In this document: piece after piece, positions 37,207-49,105 of the stretch
Layout: every line of letters starts with the position of its first letter
How positions within the stretch are numbered: position 1 is the first letter of the stretch
NCBI RefSeq assembly: GCF_021462225.1
Contig: NC_061805.1
Span: 52,568,996-52,632,995, forward strand
Direction: 5' to 3'
Source of the DNA: Girardinichthys multiradiatus
Lineage: Eukaryota; Chordata; Actinopteri; Cyprinodontiformes; Goodeidae
DNA: 64,000 nucleotides
Program-made: the position numbers and the translations under genes
Notes under the pieces: model-generated
Told to the model about the DNA's origin: nothing
Database searches by the model: none
The model's input: the letters and a program-made list of their open reading frames with translations, nothing else

Positions 37207-37653
37207 TGAATTGGTTAGATAGTCAAAGTAGAACAAAACCAGAGGATGAAACAGACTCAGCACACAGGATAAGACGGTAAATGAAGTTTATTTCTACTGT
37301 AGACTTTGTTTAAGGAATCTTGAGTTGGAGTTGTCCAGAAGCCAGAGGAGGAGGAGGTAAACCCAGGAATCCAAGGAGAGAGAGAGAGTACTGGTGATGA
37401 GAATATTTACAGTGCAGTCCTTAGGAGGGAGTATTACCAGATGTTGGCAGGCAGATAGGCAGGTCGACAGGCAGACAGGCAGGCAGACGGATAGGCAGAC
37501 AGACAGGAGTCCACATAACTGAGGTTATGTTCCAGCAAAGGTCTGTATCAGCAGCTACCTTAAGAAGCCCATGAGCTCATTAGGAGAATACGTTGCAGCT
37601 GCAGACAATGAGCTGCCAGAACCAACCAGAAGGGGAGGAGCAGAGATCCTACA
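37207..37653 (-). repeat. 5' LTR of Gypsy B
   Basis: The LTR is 447 bp, nearly identical to 32424-32874. The primer-binding site should adjoin at 37206 downward (TGATAGTATGTTCCAGCC in element sense), but I could not match it to a tRNA from memory. Confidence 0.93.
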
Positions 37654-37663
37654 TGCTGTAGCA

Positions 37664-39339
37664 GATAAATATGACGGCAACACACCACTCGGGTCAATGA
37701 CTGAACCAAACACAACTTTCAGGCAAATAAACTATACTTACATCGTAAGAACGCACAAGGACTCATACACACAAGAATAGCAAAGATTGGCAGGGAACGG
37801 CAATTCCTGCACTATGGATGCTGCCCTGTCTCTGAGCCACACTAAAGAAACTGAAAGTGACTCGCTAAGCTACGAGCAAGTGCATCTATAAAACAATCAG
37901 GTGCATCATGGGTAATGTAGTGTTAAATCAGGGCACGGACTTTTAACAGCAAGATCAGATAAAATATTATTCTAATAAAATAATGTTTTAAATAATGATC
38001 TGCTGAATAAAACCAATCTTCTGGATGACTAATTCTAAACGGTGTCAGGTAACACAGGTAGCATTTAAGGACGTATTTTGGAAAAGAGCCAAATCTTTCT
38101 GGAGAAATGGGGCTTAATAGTGTTTACTTCAAATTTAGTAAAATGATGTTAAGGATACATTATTTATTGGATTGAAAACTAAACCTTTCTGGGTAAATAT
38201 TATTTAGCAGCAAGCACATGTCCTTAGCTGTTAGCAGTTGAAGCTAACAAAGAAGCTTAGCACCAGAATCAAACACACCTTTAAAAATACCGTTAATAAA
38301 AGGGTTAAAATGCATGAGCGCGGACGGCGGGTTATGATCAATCTTCTGTGTTTAAAATCACCTTTTAAATAAAGTTTGTCTTAACTTTCAAAACACACAA
38401 AGAACACAAACTGAGCACGTGTGCTGCAGATATTCTGCTAGCAGCAAGATAGCTTAGTTCAACACAAACAAACCAAACTTCATAAAATGAAAAACGTTTA
38501 GATAATTAATCTTTCTCTATTACTTCTATCTCTCGGCCCAAAACCTAACCTCGTATGAACCATGCTGAGGAGTTGTCCGGGCGACGATGACATTTGAAGA
38601 GAGCTCTGTGAACGAAGCGGTTAGCTGCCAGCTTACCTCCGGAGCAGTGGCTTGGCGGCCCGTTCATGAATGAAAATCACCGGATACGCAGACAGTGATT
38701 TATTTCTACTTATCTTGTGCATATGATCACATGATCTTATGATACCCTTGGATCCAGTTGAAGAGTTTGTCTTTTTGCCAGCAAAGAGAGACTGTTCCTC
38801 TCCGGCCAGTCTCTCAGCGGAGTCCCGGGTGGTAGAGATCGGACCATTGGAAGTTGGGTGCTTTTATACAGCCAGTGGCATCATGGGAAGTCTGCTGCTA
38901 CCCCTCTTTCCTCAGTTGCAGGATGTCAGTTAAATGCAATTTATTTTGAAAGTTCCAGAAAAGTTTGTACCGGAGTTTTAATGTTGTTTCCATGGCTGTG
39001 GGTCTCAACACACATCAGACCAAACCTCAGCAGTATTTAACTCTCAGTGACTAAAACCACTTCTATTAAAATATAACCCTTTAAAAACATATGTAACAAA
39101 TAACAGCAAATCTGGAAAATTTACAAGAAAAGATCCACAGATCAGCTGCAAAATTTTGGTTTAAATCGTTTTTATTCAACACAAAATGTAATGGCTTGAA
39201 GAACTAAAGAAGACCTCACTATTCTGCACAACTGGTCAGTAAAAATGAATTAGATCATTTTTTATTAGCTTGTGTTTTTAATGTGGTCAGACCGTTGGAT
39301 GAGGAATATGCATCAACAATGTTTGCTGCTGAAAACTAT
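37664..39339. other. Unclassified repeat-like sequence flanking Gypsy B
   Basis: Non-coding, AT-rich, with a cluster at 38640-38930 (gtgatttatttctacttatc, catcatgggaagtctgct) that looks like the end of an LTR-type element. It is probably continuous with 31540-32413 before Gypsy B inserted. No coding domain. Confidence 0.35.
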
Positions 39340-40285
39340 AACATTGCGATGTTGGTCATATTGGTATCGGTCCGATAAATAAAACTGGGCCGATGTTAAC
39401 AACCGATGTTTATTTCCATCTTGTTGGCGTTTCTTCTTTTTGTTTTTTTTTTAACCATGTCCTGTCCGGCAGAGTAGCTCAGTATTGTTGTCTGAGTGCC
39501 AAGAAGAAGCCCAGCAGATTTACTTTCACAAGTGGAGCATTCTAGCTTAATATTTATAAAAAGAAACTTTATTAGAAACAGCTTTGGGATTATTTCAGTT
39601 GTTACGGACAGAGACAGAAATTAAAAGGAAAAAAAGAAGCACGAAAGAAAGGGGGGGGGGGAGAGAAAAGAATGGAGGAGAGAAAGAAGGATGAAGAATA
39701 CAAGATAACACCCTGCTTTCTTCTACGCCTGCAGAAACGTTCATATTACCAGCTTTTTTACCGAAACGTGCACGGTACTAATAAATGCAAGTTGTATTTA
39801 GTGGTACATGCTGCTCAATATAGAACATTTGTGTATCTGTTAACACCTGAATCTAAACACCTGTGGGTCTGAGTGTGAACGCGCTTGTGTATACAAGGTT
39901 TCTCCATAAAAATATGCAATAGTGAGTGTGAGGAGCTGCAGACCTCCCCCCCTGGATCTGGGACAGATATGGAGGAGATCCGAGCCATAGACATCCAAAA
40001 GCCCCCCCAGAGCACAGGAACCCCAGGAGAACCACCGCTGGGACTACCGCAACCCCCCTAAAGAGCAGTGGAAAGTCCCAGGGGAACCACCCAGCAGCCA
40101 CAGTGCAGAAGCCCCAGGGAGCTGCAGCGACGAGCCCACAGGCCCCGCCGGCAGCCGTCTACGCCCGTGCAGATCCAGGCATGGAACCAGAGACCCAAGA
40201 TCCCGGGACATATCACTCCCCAAACAGTGCCCCGACAGAGCCCAGGGGTCCAGGCCCCGGCAAGCAGCTACCGGGAGTGTGCCAG
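39340..40285. mobile_element. Left part of a GC-rich hAT-like element
   Basis: The terminus region (tggtatcggtccgataaata, aacaaccgatgtttatttcc) is loosely complementary to the right end at 47490-47615. It is followed by a purine run (poly-G at 39650-39660) and GC-rich, proline-codon-like text (39940-40285) that continues seamlessly at 45841 once the nested Gypsy C is removed. No transposase ORF is seen, so it would be non-autonomous. The left terminus is not clean. Confidence 0.45.
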
Positions 40286-40972
40286 TGTAACGGGTTGTGT
40301 TGGTGTGATCGTATAGGTTTGGAAAGCAGACAGCTCAGTCAACTGGTTTCTGCGTGTTTATTTCTGCAGAAGAGATTAAAACTTATTAATCCACTTCTGG
40401 TCACCTTTCCCATGTACTCTGCTCCTAAGCATGCAAACAAGAGCAGTATTTACACAAGCTGTGCTACATGAGAATACACTGGATAGCGAACAGCACACCT
40501 GCGCTTGCTCTCAGGTGTTCAATAACCCTGCAAAACACACACAAAGCTGGGAGCTCAGCGGCTTCCAGACGTCAAACACAGCACATCAAAGTTTCAATAA
40601 AAGGTTACATGCAGATATCATTCAGAACACATTAGATTAAATGGCGAATCTAATCGCACTAAAACCTCCTCTACCTGCCCAGACTATTTCTAAGAAAGAA
40701 ATAAAAATAAAAGGGTGGATTTTACTTGTTGATGTCTTCCTTCTGGGGTGATGAGTGAGAGAGAAAAAAAAAGGGGGGGTTTGAAGAGCTCCACGCGTCC
40801 GCAGATACTCAGCAAAACAGTCCGTTTTCTTCCTTGGTGGCCTCCGTGGCAGGAAGGTAGAAAAATAATGACGGACCGTCACTAGTTACTGGTACAAAAA
40901 CAAGAAGGGAAAGTTGCGTCTCCTTGAAACTCCGTGGTTTTTTGGTTACGTGTTAACTCACGTCTTCGATCG

Positions 40973-41009
40973 GACCAAGGAGCCAACTTTCAAAGTTGGC
41001 TCCTTGGTC
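40973..41009. repeat. Perfect 37-bp palindrome in Gypsy C integrase
   Basis: The arm at 40973-40990 (gaccaaggagccaacttt) is exactly complementary to the arm at 40992-41009, with a one-base centre at 40991. It sits where the integrase reading HSDQGANFESWLLG breaks off. Confidence 0.95.
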
Positions 41010-43376
41010 GCTATGAATCTTTTCAGGAAAGCCAAAGACACAGAAATATCAATCCCAGAGAACCCTCGCAACCTGCTTTGCTGTCGGGTCTTTACATGGA
41101 AATGTTTGAGCCATTCTTGTAAAATGGTCAGTAATCACTAAGACATCAACAGATTTGTTTCTGGAATCTTCGGGTCTACCCTAACCCTAACCCTTTCTGG
41201 TCCCTAGAAATCCTGTACAGCACCCCTTTTCGTACAGTTAGCTTATCCCAGTGTCTTAAGTATTTTGTTACAGAAACAGACTCTTTAAACCTCTCTCTTC
41301 TCGAGGGCCTCCTACACCTCTCAACATAGTGCAGTACACAAGAGAGAGTTCTGTCTTCCAACTGTCTGTCATGGAGTTCACTTTCAGTGTAGGTAGGCAA
41401 GGTGTCCTGGCCAGATGGAATGAACTGAGGCAAATGCTGTAGGGTTTCAGCAGCACGAGCTCTAGGACCAGCATCCCACTCAAAGTGTGAGTGTAATACA
41501 ACAGACACATCCTCCCTTGTAATATATTGAGGGAGCATTTGTTGTGAGCTGCATGCTGATTCGGTGTTAACACTCACTGAGGAGGGTTCTTTGTGACCAC
41601 TGGATGATCGAAAGGCATTCTGGACAGAAAGGTTTGACATATCCCTAACCTCAGTAAGAAGACTGGCATAGGGCTCAGCAAGCAGCCTGCGGCCAACACT
41701 CTCCTGAATAAATGGCACACAACGTTTTGTTGACCCGGGATGTATTTGATGTCAAAGTCGTAACTTGCCAATTTAGCCACCCAACGTTGCTCACAGCAAT
41801 CTAATTTCGGCTTTGTCAGGATATGAGTTAATGGATATTATCAGTGCAAACTGTGAATTTCTGGCCTTTCAGCCAGTGATTGAACTTGTCACAGACAGAC
41901 CATTTCAAGGCCAGAAATTCCAACCGGTGAGCTGGGTAGTTCTTTTGTGACTGGGACAAAGACTTGCTGGCGAAAGCAATGGGCCTGGCCTGTGTCTCAC
42001 CCTTCTGAACCTGAGACAAAACAGCACCAATGCCATCCAGAGATGGTCAGATGAGACCTGGACAGCACAAAAGGACGGGTGAAATCCGGGTGAGCCAAGA
42101 TGACGCTTTGTGTCAGCGAGGATTTCAGTTGTTCAAAGGCTTGGTCCTGATTCATTGTCCAGTCAGAAGCATGCAACCTTCTGGTTGGCAGTTTATTCAG
42201 GATGCCTTTACCTTTCCTTTTTCCACCCTTTAAGAGATCAAAGAGCGGCTTGGCGATGGCAGAATACCTGAGCACGAAGAGTTGGTAGTAGTTGACCATT
42301 CCCAGAAATGATCTTATCTGCTTCTGAGATGGGGTCACACCATCTGGTTGCATGAGTTGAGTGGCTATCATATTCGTGATGGTCTCAACTTTACTAGGGT
42401 CAGTCGAAACACCATTCTCATCAACGATGTGGCCAAGAAACTTGACAGATCTCCTGAGGAAGAAACACTTCTTGGGGGCTAGTTTCAAATTATGGTTACG
42501 CAGCCTAGAAAACACCATCTCCAAATGCTGCAAAGCAGTCTCCTCATCAGGTGCAAACACCAACAGGTCATCCAAATAGCACAATAGGCTGAGATAGTTC
42601 TGGTCTCCAAATATGCTCGTCATCATGCGCATGAAGCTCCCAGGGCTGTTGCAAAGACCCTGCGGCAGAGGGTTGTATTCATACAAGCCCATAGGAGTGG
42701 TAAAGGCTGAATACTTCCTGTCGTCCTCATGGAGCGGCATAATGTAGAACCCAAAGGTCAAATCCATTGTACTGAACAGACTGTTTCCACCCAGTGCTGC
42801 CAGACAATCTGCTTGATGAGGGAGGGGATGGGCATCCTTCAGGGTTCTTTTATTCAGCCAGCGAAAGTCTGTACAGATACGGAGATCTCCATTTTTCTTC
42901 CACACGAGCACAAGAGGTGATGCATATTCATTTGTGGATTTTCTGATGATCTCCCATTCTTCCATCTCACTCAGCACTTGGCGCACCTTCTGGTATTGGC
43001 CAGCGGGCACTCGCCTCTATGGGAGCCAGAAAGGTCTGTTGTCACAGAGGGTTATGCGGTGCACAAAGCCCTTCGCTTCCCCACAGTCAAGATGGTGGCG
43101 GGAAAATAAACCCACATACTTCAAAACAAGGTTAGCCATTCTTGTCCTGCAGCCCTCAGAAACCTCACAAGACTCGATATCGACATCACCTAGCTCAACC
43201 GATCTGAACCTGTCTTTGGCCAAACCAGCTTCTGTAGTGGGTGACATGGCAGATTGAATACAACTACCAAGTGGAACCTCTGAGCACTCATGTCCACCCA
43301 TGTCCTCTAGTGCTACAATTGGGTAGACATCAGCTAGTTTTGTGTTGCGTCTCAACAACAAACCTGTCAGACGCAT
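40985..43376 (-). pseudogene. Gypsy C pol relic (RT, RNase H, partial integrase)
   Basis: The longest frame (43010-42000) is RT: WKKNGDLRICTDFRWLNKRT, STMDLTFGFYIMPLHEDDR, LPQGLCNSPGSFMRMM and the catalytic LLCYLDDLLVFAPDEETAL, then the RNase H start FEQLKSSLTQSVILAHPDFT. A shift near 42060 leads to ARPIAFASKSLSQSQKNYPA and EFLALKWSVCDKF, and a stop near 41828 precedes FDIKYIPGQQNVVCH. Integrase appears only as a core scrap near 41000-41140 (VITDHFTRMAQTF, FGFPEKIHSDQGANF). The glutamate region and C-terminus are deleted. Confidence 0.85.
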
Positions 43377-43499
43377 TGATAAGCTTTAGTGGGACCCATC
43401 TGTCTCCCCACAATGTAGTGACAATCTTTGCAACCAAAACGCCCCTGGGCGCTGAGCGGGATGTTGTGAGCTCTGTCATGACTGTGCTGCAGAAACAGG

Positions 43500-45493
43500 A
43501 GTGTTTTTGGACAGTTTCCCCCACACAAGATATTCACGCCCAGGCTCAAGGCAGGTAACAGAGTTACACCATACGGTGCCAACCTTGTTAAGAAGATCTC
43601 CACCTTTCCAGGGATTAAGACCAGACAGCATGGACAGGAAATGCTCAGATTCTGGATCCCCAGAAGGGCAGGGGGTAGACACTGTTTTCCAGTAAGGTTC
43701 ACATAGCTTGGACCGATGCAGGATGTGTGTTATGACATTAGTGCCCAGTATTAAATCAGCATGCTGGCGACCACCATTTCACAGCCATACACTTCCATCT
43801 GCACATCAACAGCATATTTAGGCTTAACTCGAAGCCCACCGCATCCAATAAGGACCACATCCACATCAATTAGTTATTGGTCTGTTATCACTCCAGCCTC
43901 TCTAAGCTTCATTTCAGCTGCCTCACTGATGCTACAGGCCATTGAACCACTGTCCAGCATCCCACCCATGTTCACAAAAGTGTAGAAAAGACTGTCGCTG
44001 CTGCCAACTCTGTGAACATTCTGATAAACAACAACTCCTGAGTCACTACATGAGTCTTTCTTTGATGGGGCAAAACAGGCAAAACATAACATTTTCTCAG
44101 ACATGCAGTGAGAAGAATTAGTGTAACTTAATTCATTACAGACTTTGCAACCTGTCTCTCTGGTGCGTCGCTCACAATGTGCTCCCTGGAACCTCCCACC
44201 CCGAGTAGGATGAATAGTGTTGCATTGCTGCATTCTCTCCATCATCTACTGAAACATATCGACCATGCGAGTGAGGAGTCTCTCCTCTGAATGTTGAAGA
44301 TTTTGCATCACAACTGGTATGAAGTCTCGGTTTCCAGCATCCTGTGGGCCACCCTGACAGGAGACAGATGCTGGAGATGTGCACGAAAGTTGAGTTGCAT
44401 GGCATTGAGATTGGAGAAAGGAGGGTGAAGGAAATGAGCTAGGAGTGTGACAATGCTCATTTGCTGCCAGTCTAGGCAATGTTGGGCTGGGCTGTTTTCA
44501 GCCCAGCTGACGTTTCAGCTGTTGAGCACTAGTGGTTCTGCCAGCTGCCCTCAACTCTCTCTGATAGTCATCAATTCTTAGCTGAACATCACGTGACGTC
44601 CACTCATTAATTGGCTTACACTTTAAAGTGCAGGATAACTCTGGGTCAGGGCAGTGTTTGACAAACATGAGAGCCACTTCATCATTCATGCTCTCTGTCT
44701 GCTTTCCATGTTTGAGCAGGCCGTCAAGAGCTAGGTCTGCTGCCTTGTTTAGTCTTATCCAATAGTCAACAGGGTTCTCCTTGTGATTGGGCAGAGTAGC
44801 ATAGAACTCAGCAAGAAGGAGACATGAGGGAGCTTCACTGAAGTAATGGAGAAGGACATCAAATATCAGCTCAGGATTATTCTTATCATCAAGTGAAGGA
44901 TCACTACGCAGGGCAATCTACACCACATCTTTGGCTTTGCCCATTAGGTGGCACATGACCTCTTCTCATTGACCACAGGAAGGTATGCCTTGTTTTCTGA
45001 GGTGCATTTTAGTCAAGTCAATCCAGTCTTGAACTGAACATTTGTCAATGTTGTCACCTCTATAAGTTTGGAGTACCCTATCAGATTTAACGTGGACTGT
45101 TACATGAGGTAAGTCATATTTGTTACTGTCATAGTGTGAATTCTGAGTGACAAAGGTCGGCTGGGGTTCACTGTTCATATTTACAACACCAGCTGACATT
45201 AGATTAGATTCACCAATTTGAGCACCCAACTGCCCAACCAAGTCTGTAAGGTGATGAAGGGCGTCAACATCACTGAGGGGTGTGGAAGTTGGGGGAACCA
45301 CCCTCATGTACTCATCAATAGAAGTACAACCCTGGCTCTGACCTAGCCCTGATTCTGCACAACCATCATATGCGAGCTTTGAATATCCAACAGCCCTACT
45401 GTCAGCATCACAGCTGAACCAAACACCTCTACCTTTAGGTAATTTAGGAGTAGTAAACCGATCCATTGCTAACACACCGGCTACTTTTAACAA
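43500..45493 (-). pseudogene. Gypsy C gag and protease relic
   Basis: A gag start at 45453-45493 (MDRFTTPKLPKGRGVWFSCD), a middle part (DNIDKCSVQDWIDLTKMHLR) and an end part around 44690-44498 (LMFVKHCPDPELSCTLKCKP) are separated by stops. Around 44100-44245 a cysteine-rich piece (CKVCNELSYTNSSHCMSEKM) resembles a zinc-binding nucleocapsid. GGMLDSGSMACSISE near 43945 is the protease active-site motif. Confidence 0.75.
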
Positions 45494-45840
45494 TCAAATA
45501 TTTACAGAGCTGTGTACCCAATAAGAGAGAAAAACAAAACTGAAGAACAATTTAAATGGGAGCCAAAAACAGCACAGTGACAATAAAATTCCCCTTTTTT
45601 TTCTCTGATGGGGAAAATAAAACGTGCTGTAATTCAGTCCCTTATTAACCTGTCCACACAAGAATCTAGAAACGTAGATCAGGTCAGCTGCACTGCAACC
45701 ACGGCGAAGAGCGTCGAGCTGATCTGTAGATCCAAAGGGTCACGGCACTAGTGTAACGGGTTGTGTTGGTGTGATGGGATAAATTAAAATAATTAAAAAT
45801 AATTATTAATAAAGTGCATTTTTAACTCTGTTACACCAGC

Positions 45841-47615
45841 ACACACCAAAGCACCCAGCCCCGGATACCGAGAACCACAAGTACACCGGCAGGCAGAGAC
45901 ACCAACCACCAGCAGGTAGTGTGGTGCGGAGGGAATAGGCGCCACATTTGATGGGGGGCCTAAACTGATCCAGGAGAGGGAGCAGCCCAAGACCCAACCT
46001 GACACAAAAAACAAGCACACAGTCACAATCACACATTCCCACCCTCATGCGTACACATACAAACACTCAAACCCACACACCCAACGTAAAGACGTTGTAC
46101 ACTCACTCACACTCCCCACACACACTCTATACTCCCAAGTCCAGGTGCCGATACCCCATATGGACAACCGACCCCTGGACCCAGGAGGTGGTCCCCTTCC
46201 CTCCAGGGGTGGAGACAGGCCCCGGCACCTGACCTGGTCCGGGCTAGCCCGGGCTCGTGCCTGAACCTGAGCGACCCCAGCCCGGCCCGGGCCCCGACCC
46301 CCCACCCCAACTTTAGTCCCCAACGACCCCCATCCTCATCCGGAGAGGGGGCCATGTACAAAAGAGGGGTCTACATGGTCCAAACAGGCCCGCCAACCAG
46401 AGCCGCCACAGAATAAAATAGTCCCAACCCCCCAATGAATTCCAATCCCAACCCCATGAGCCCCCCACCCACAATGAACCTCGACCTGAATTTCCACACA
46501 GGGCCACCCCCCACAAGGACACAGATACCGAACAATTGCCCCCGAACCCAAACGCCATGAATCCTCTCCCCACAGCATATGGGCACACCCCCACAAGTGA
46601 ACTTCATCCCTGAAAAGCCCACAAACAACACCCACACAGTGTAAGCTCCACACACAGCCCCGCTCCAAGAACCCCCGCCGCGTCCCATCCCAACCACACA
46701 GTGTGCTGCGACAGCAAGGCAAGGGCCCCGCACAACGTCACCCCAGCCCCTGCCCACAGGCGCAACAGGGCAGACACCGTCGAGCACCGAGCTCACAACG
46801 GAACCCCGACCCCACACTAAGATGGGACAAACTCAGCCGGCAAGAGGTCCCCAACCAGCGGCAAGCACTCAGGGCCGGCGTACCCCACCACGCCCCCGCA
46901 ACCATACAGACATCACTGCCACTGTAACGATAGCCCAGGTAGAAACATTATCCAGCTCAGCTCTACCATCGCTGCTCAGCCGATCCAAATGCCGGTGACC
47001 CCACATCCAAGAAGATGTGCCTGCTGCCTCGACCAGCCTTGTGGTACAGCCAGCAGAGCAGCACACCGCCAAGCCCGCCTAACCATTCGGCCAACGCAGC
47101 AGCACCAGCCCATCAGTTTGTGAGAGGGAAACATGCATCAGCCAAGTAACCGGGCGGGGCAGGTCAACCGCTCCAGGCAAAGCACATCCCACCAGCCGCC
47201 CCAGTGTAGGCACAAGACATGCTCCACCGCCCCACCCACCCGACCAGAGCCCTGCGCCTGGCCAGGGGCAAGAGCCACAGAAGGAAGCACTGGAGGAAGG
47301 CCACCACAGTACGCCAAGGACCGGGCACCCGGCCAACCCCACACCCAAAATCCCAGAGGTGCCCCAGGATGCTTGCTGGCGTTTCTGTTTCAGAGGGGGG
47401 AGGGGCCAGGGTGGGTTGGTCATGTGGTGTTTGTTTGGTCATGTGACCGTGACAGTGATGCAGCGCAGGATTGTGGTTGTTTCACTGTGGTCGTTTTTTT
47501 CATAGTGGGGATGGAAACATAAATAATATAGGTAAATATCGGTTATCAGCCATGCCATCAATATTTATGTTGTATATCGTCATTGCCCCAAACTTTCATA
47601 TTGGTGCATCCCTAC
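45841..47615. mobile_element. Right part of the GC-rich hAT-like element
   Basis: C-rich on the plus strand (many CCCC/ACCC runs, 45841-47420), then an AT-rich end aatatcggttatcag ... ttggtgcatcccta at 47615. TAGGGATGCACC (reverse complement) is a familiar hAT terminus in fish. The overlapping ORFs in this block (for example 46313-46817) are composition artefacts. Assignment to hAT rests on the terminus only. Confidence 0.45.
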
Positions 47616-48735
47616 TAAAAACCCTAAAAAGTGTTGCTGTAAGTATTTATATGAGTCCTGTGAACAGAGGGAAATTATGGCGTGTATGGTTTCCTTTGTG
47701 TTTGTCAGACCTGCAAAACTGCAAAAGTCTTGGAGCTTCAGCAGGAGCATCACAAGTGAGAGATTAAATTTATATGTTCAGGTTTAACCACATTACAGAC
47801 ACATTCTGACCCGGATGTTTCTGCTGATGTCTAACAGAGGAATACAAACACTGCGTCCTTGTGGGTCCCAGTAACACCAGCAGCAGCGTTTCAGAGCTCA
47901 GACAGCTTCTCAAAATGGCAGCAGAACTTCAGCTGGAGGAGCGTTAACAGTTCATCAGCAGCAGAGGGAGACAGTGTCATGTAAACAAACAACACATTAA
48001 GGAGCTGAAAATATCTGGGCAGAATGACTCAGAGCTGATTATTGATCCCTGCAGCATGGCTCATTACCAGCTGGTTCGTTCGGGACAGGAGTGGCCCGTT
48101 TTATTCTGGTTCTGGGAATTTCTACCAGAAGGATAAACCTGAAGAGGAGGTGATGAAGAAGAGACGAGCTGAGAGAGATAAAGTAACAAGCATCAAGGTC
48201 AAAGTCAGAGTATCCGTTACCATGGCCACAGGCCTCAGAGAAGCTCTGACAGGAAATGAATCAGCATTAACAAATGTGAGCTTTTTGATGAGTTGAGAAC
48301 ATGACCCAAACAGACACAGAGTTAATCCTTTCTGGTGAGTCACTTCCTGCTGTGACATCTCAAATCAGATCACCTGGCAGGTAACTCCCTGCTGATTGGT
48401 TCATGTGTCTTTCACTAGATTGTCTGAGAAAAAAAAACCTGTAAATCTCACATTGTAAGTTTGATTTTCTTCAGGTCCAGTCCGTCCAGTCCAGTCTAGG
48501 TAGGTCCAGTCAAACATTTTTAATAAATCTTCCACATCTTTCTGCCTGAAGGCAGATCATCTCTGCGCCTATCTAGAATTGGTCCAGGTGTTATTTAGCT
48601 GCTCAGGAACCTCACCTTTCTCCACTGGTTTGACTGTAACATGAACTGAAATTTGGACCTTATCCTGTGTCCGGTACCATACAGATGCACCTGATCTGTG
48701 AGGTGAAGAATGATCTCAGATATAAAGAAACTCAC
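47616..48735 (-). other. grin1 intron 12, 5' end
   Basis: No gene or known repeat recognised. A short GTCCAGTC-type tandem lies at 48475-48510. Confidence 0.45.
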
Positions 48736-48863
48736 TCGCTCCTGCGTGCCAAACTTGCCATCAGCCACCAGGTGGACCTCGTAGGTGAAGTTCATGCTCA
48801 TGGCCAACTTGATGAGCAGGTCGATGCAGAAACCGTAGCAGCACTGAGGGACAATGGGCTGAC
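48736..48863 (-). CDS. grin1: grin1 exon 12 (S1 lobe)
   Basis: The exon is 128 bp, starting with two bases that complete the glycine shared with exon 11, and ending in phase 0 at a gtgagt donor. It encodes [20 protein letters not shown] and [20 protein letters not shown]. The CC and C of QCCYGFC are conserved disulfide cysteines. The intron after it is 17757 bp long and carries two Gypsy elements. Confidence 0.97.
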
Positions 48864-48969
48864 CTGCATACAATCAGAACTTGGGCTTAATTATGAGCAA
48901 CATAATTCTGGAATGTAAACATGAGACGTGTTTTATTGAAGCTCACAGAAAAAATTCAGAAATGTCTAC

Positions 48970-49105
48970 CTGGAATGGTCCCGTTGGGTCCAGTACAGAT
49001 CACCTTCTTGATCAGAACTCCGTTAACGGTGTACTCTTCTTTACACATCCCGTCGCTCTTCGTCGGCTTCACGTAAACAAATGGCTCCTGATGAATGGTC
49101 ACAAT
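48970..49105 (-). CDS. grin1: grin1 exon 11 (start of S1 ligand-binding lobe)
   Basis: The exon is 136 bp with a gttcag acceptor and a gtagac donor. It encodes [15 protein letters not shown], then [12 protein letters not shown] and [13 protein letters not shown]. Cysteines of the first disulfide-bonded loop of S1 are present (GMC, VIC). The loop before exon 12 reads GTIPGQPIVPQ, two residues shorter than the corresponding mammalian stretch as I recall it. Confidence 0.97.

Larger units (their letters stand above)
32424..37653 (-). mobile_element. Young full-length Ty3/Gypsy retrotransposon B
   Basis: The element is 5230 bp with two LTRs that differ by four substitutions and three length changes in short tandem repeats. 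It is flanked on both sides by TGCTGTAGCA (32414-32423 and 37654-37663). On the minus strand it has LTR, gag, protease, RT, RNase H, integrase, polypurine tract and LTR. It carries at least four disabling lesions despite the young LTRs. Confidence 0.95.
40286..45836 (-). mobile_element. Ty3/Gypsy retrotransposon C, defective, nested
   Basis: It is bounded by TGTAAC at 40286 and GTTACA at 45836 and flanked by a 4-bp duplication CCAG (40282-40285, 45837-45840). The first 25 bases of the left LTR recur at 45751-45775 in direct orientation, but the LTR bodies differ in length, so one LTR is partly deleted. Coding remnants on the minus strand are gag, protease, RT, RNase H and a truncated integrase. 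It belongs to a different lineage from Gypsy A and B. Confidence 0.85.

Noticed and set aside
37441..37510. GGCAGATA/GGCAGACA repeats considered as a CRISPR-like array
   Set aside because: Short tandem repeat without unique spacers, inside a eukaryotic LTR.
41176..41193. Telomere-like CCCTAACCCTAACCC
   Set aside because: Only about two and a half units, within a Gypsy relic. Too short to be an interstitial telomeric array.
46313..46817. Several overlapping ORFs of 90-150 codons on the minus strand
   Set aside because: The region is strongly C-rich on the plus strand, giving G-rich, stop-poor frames in which overlapping frames are all open. The peptides are low-complexity W/G/V-rich with no domain.
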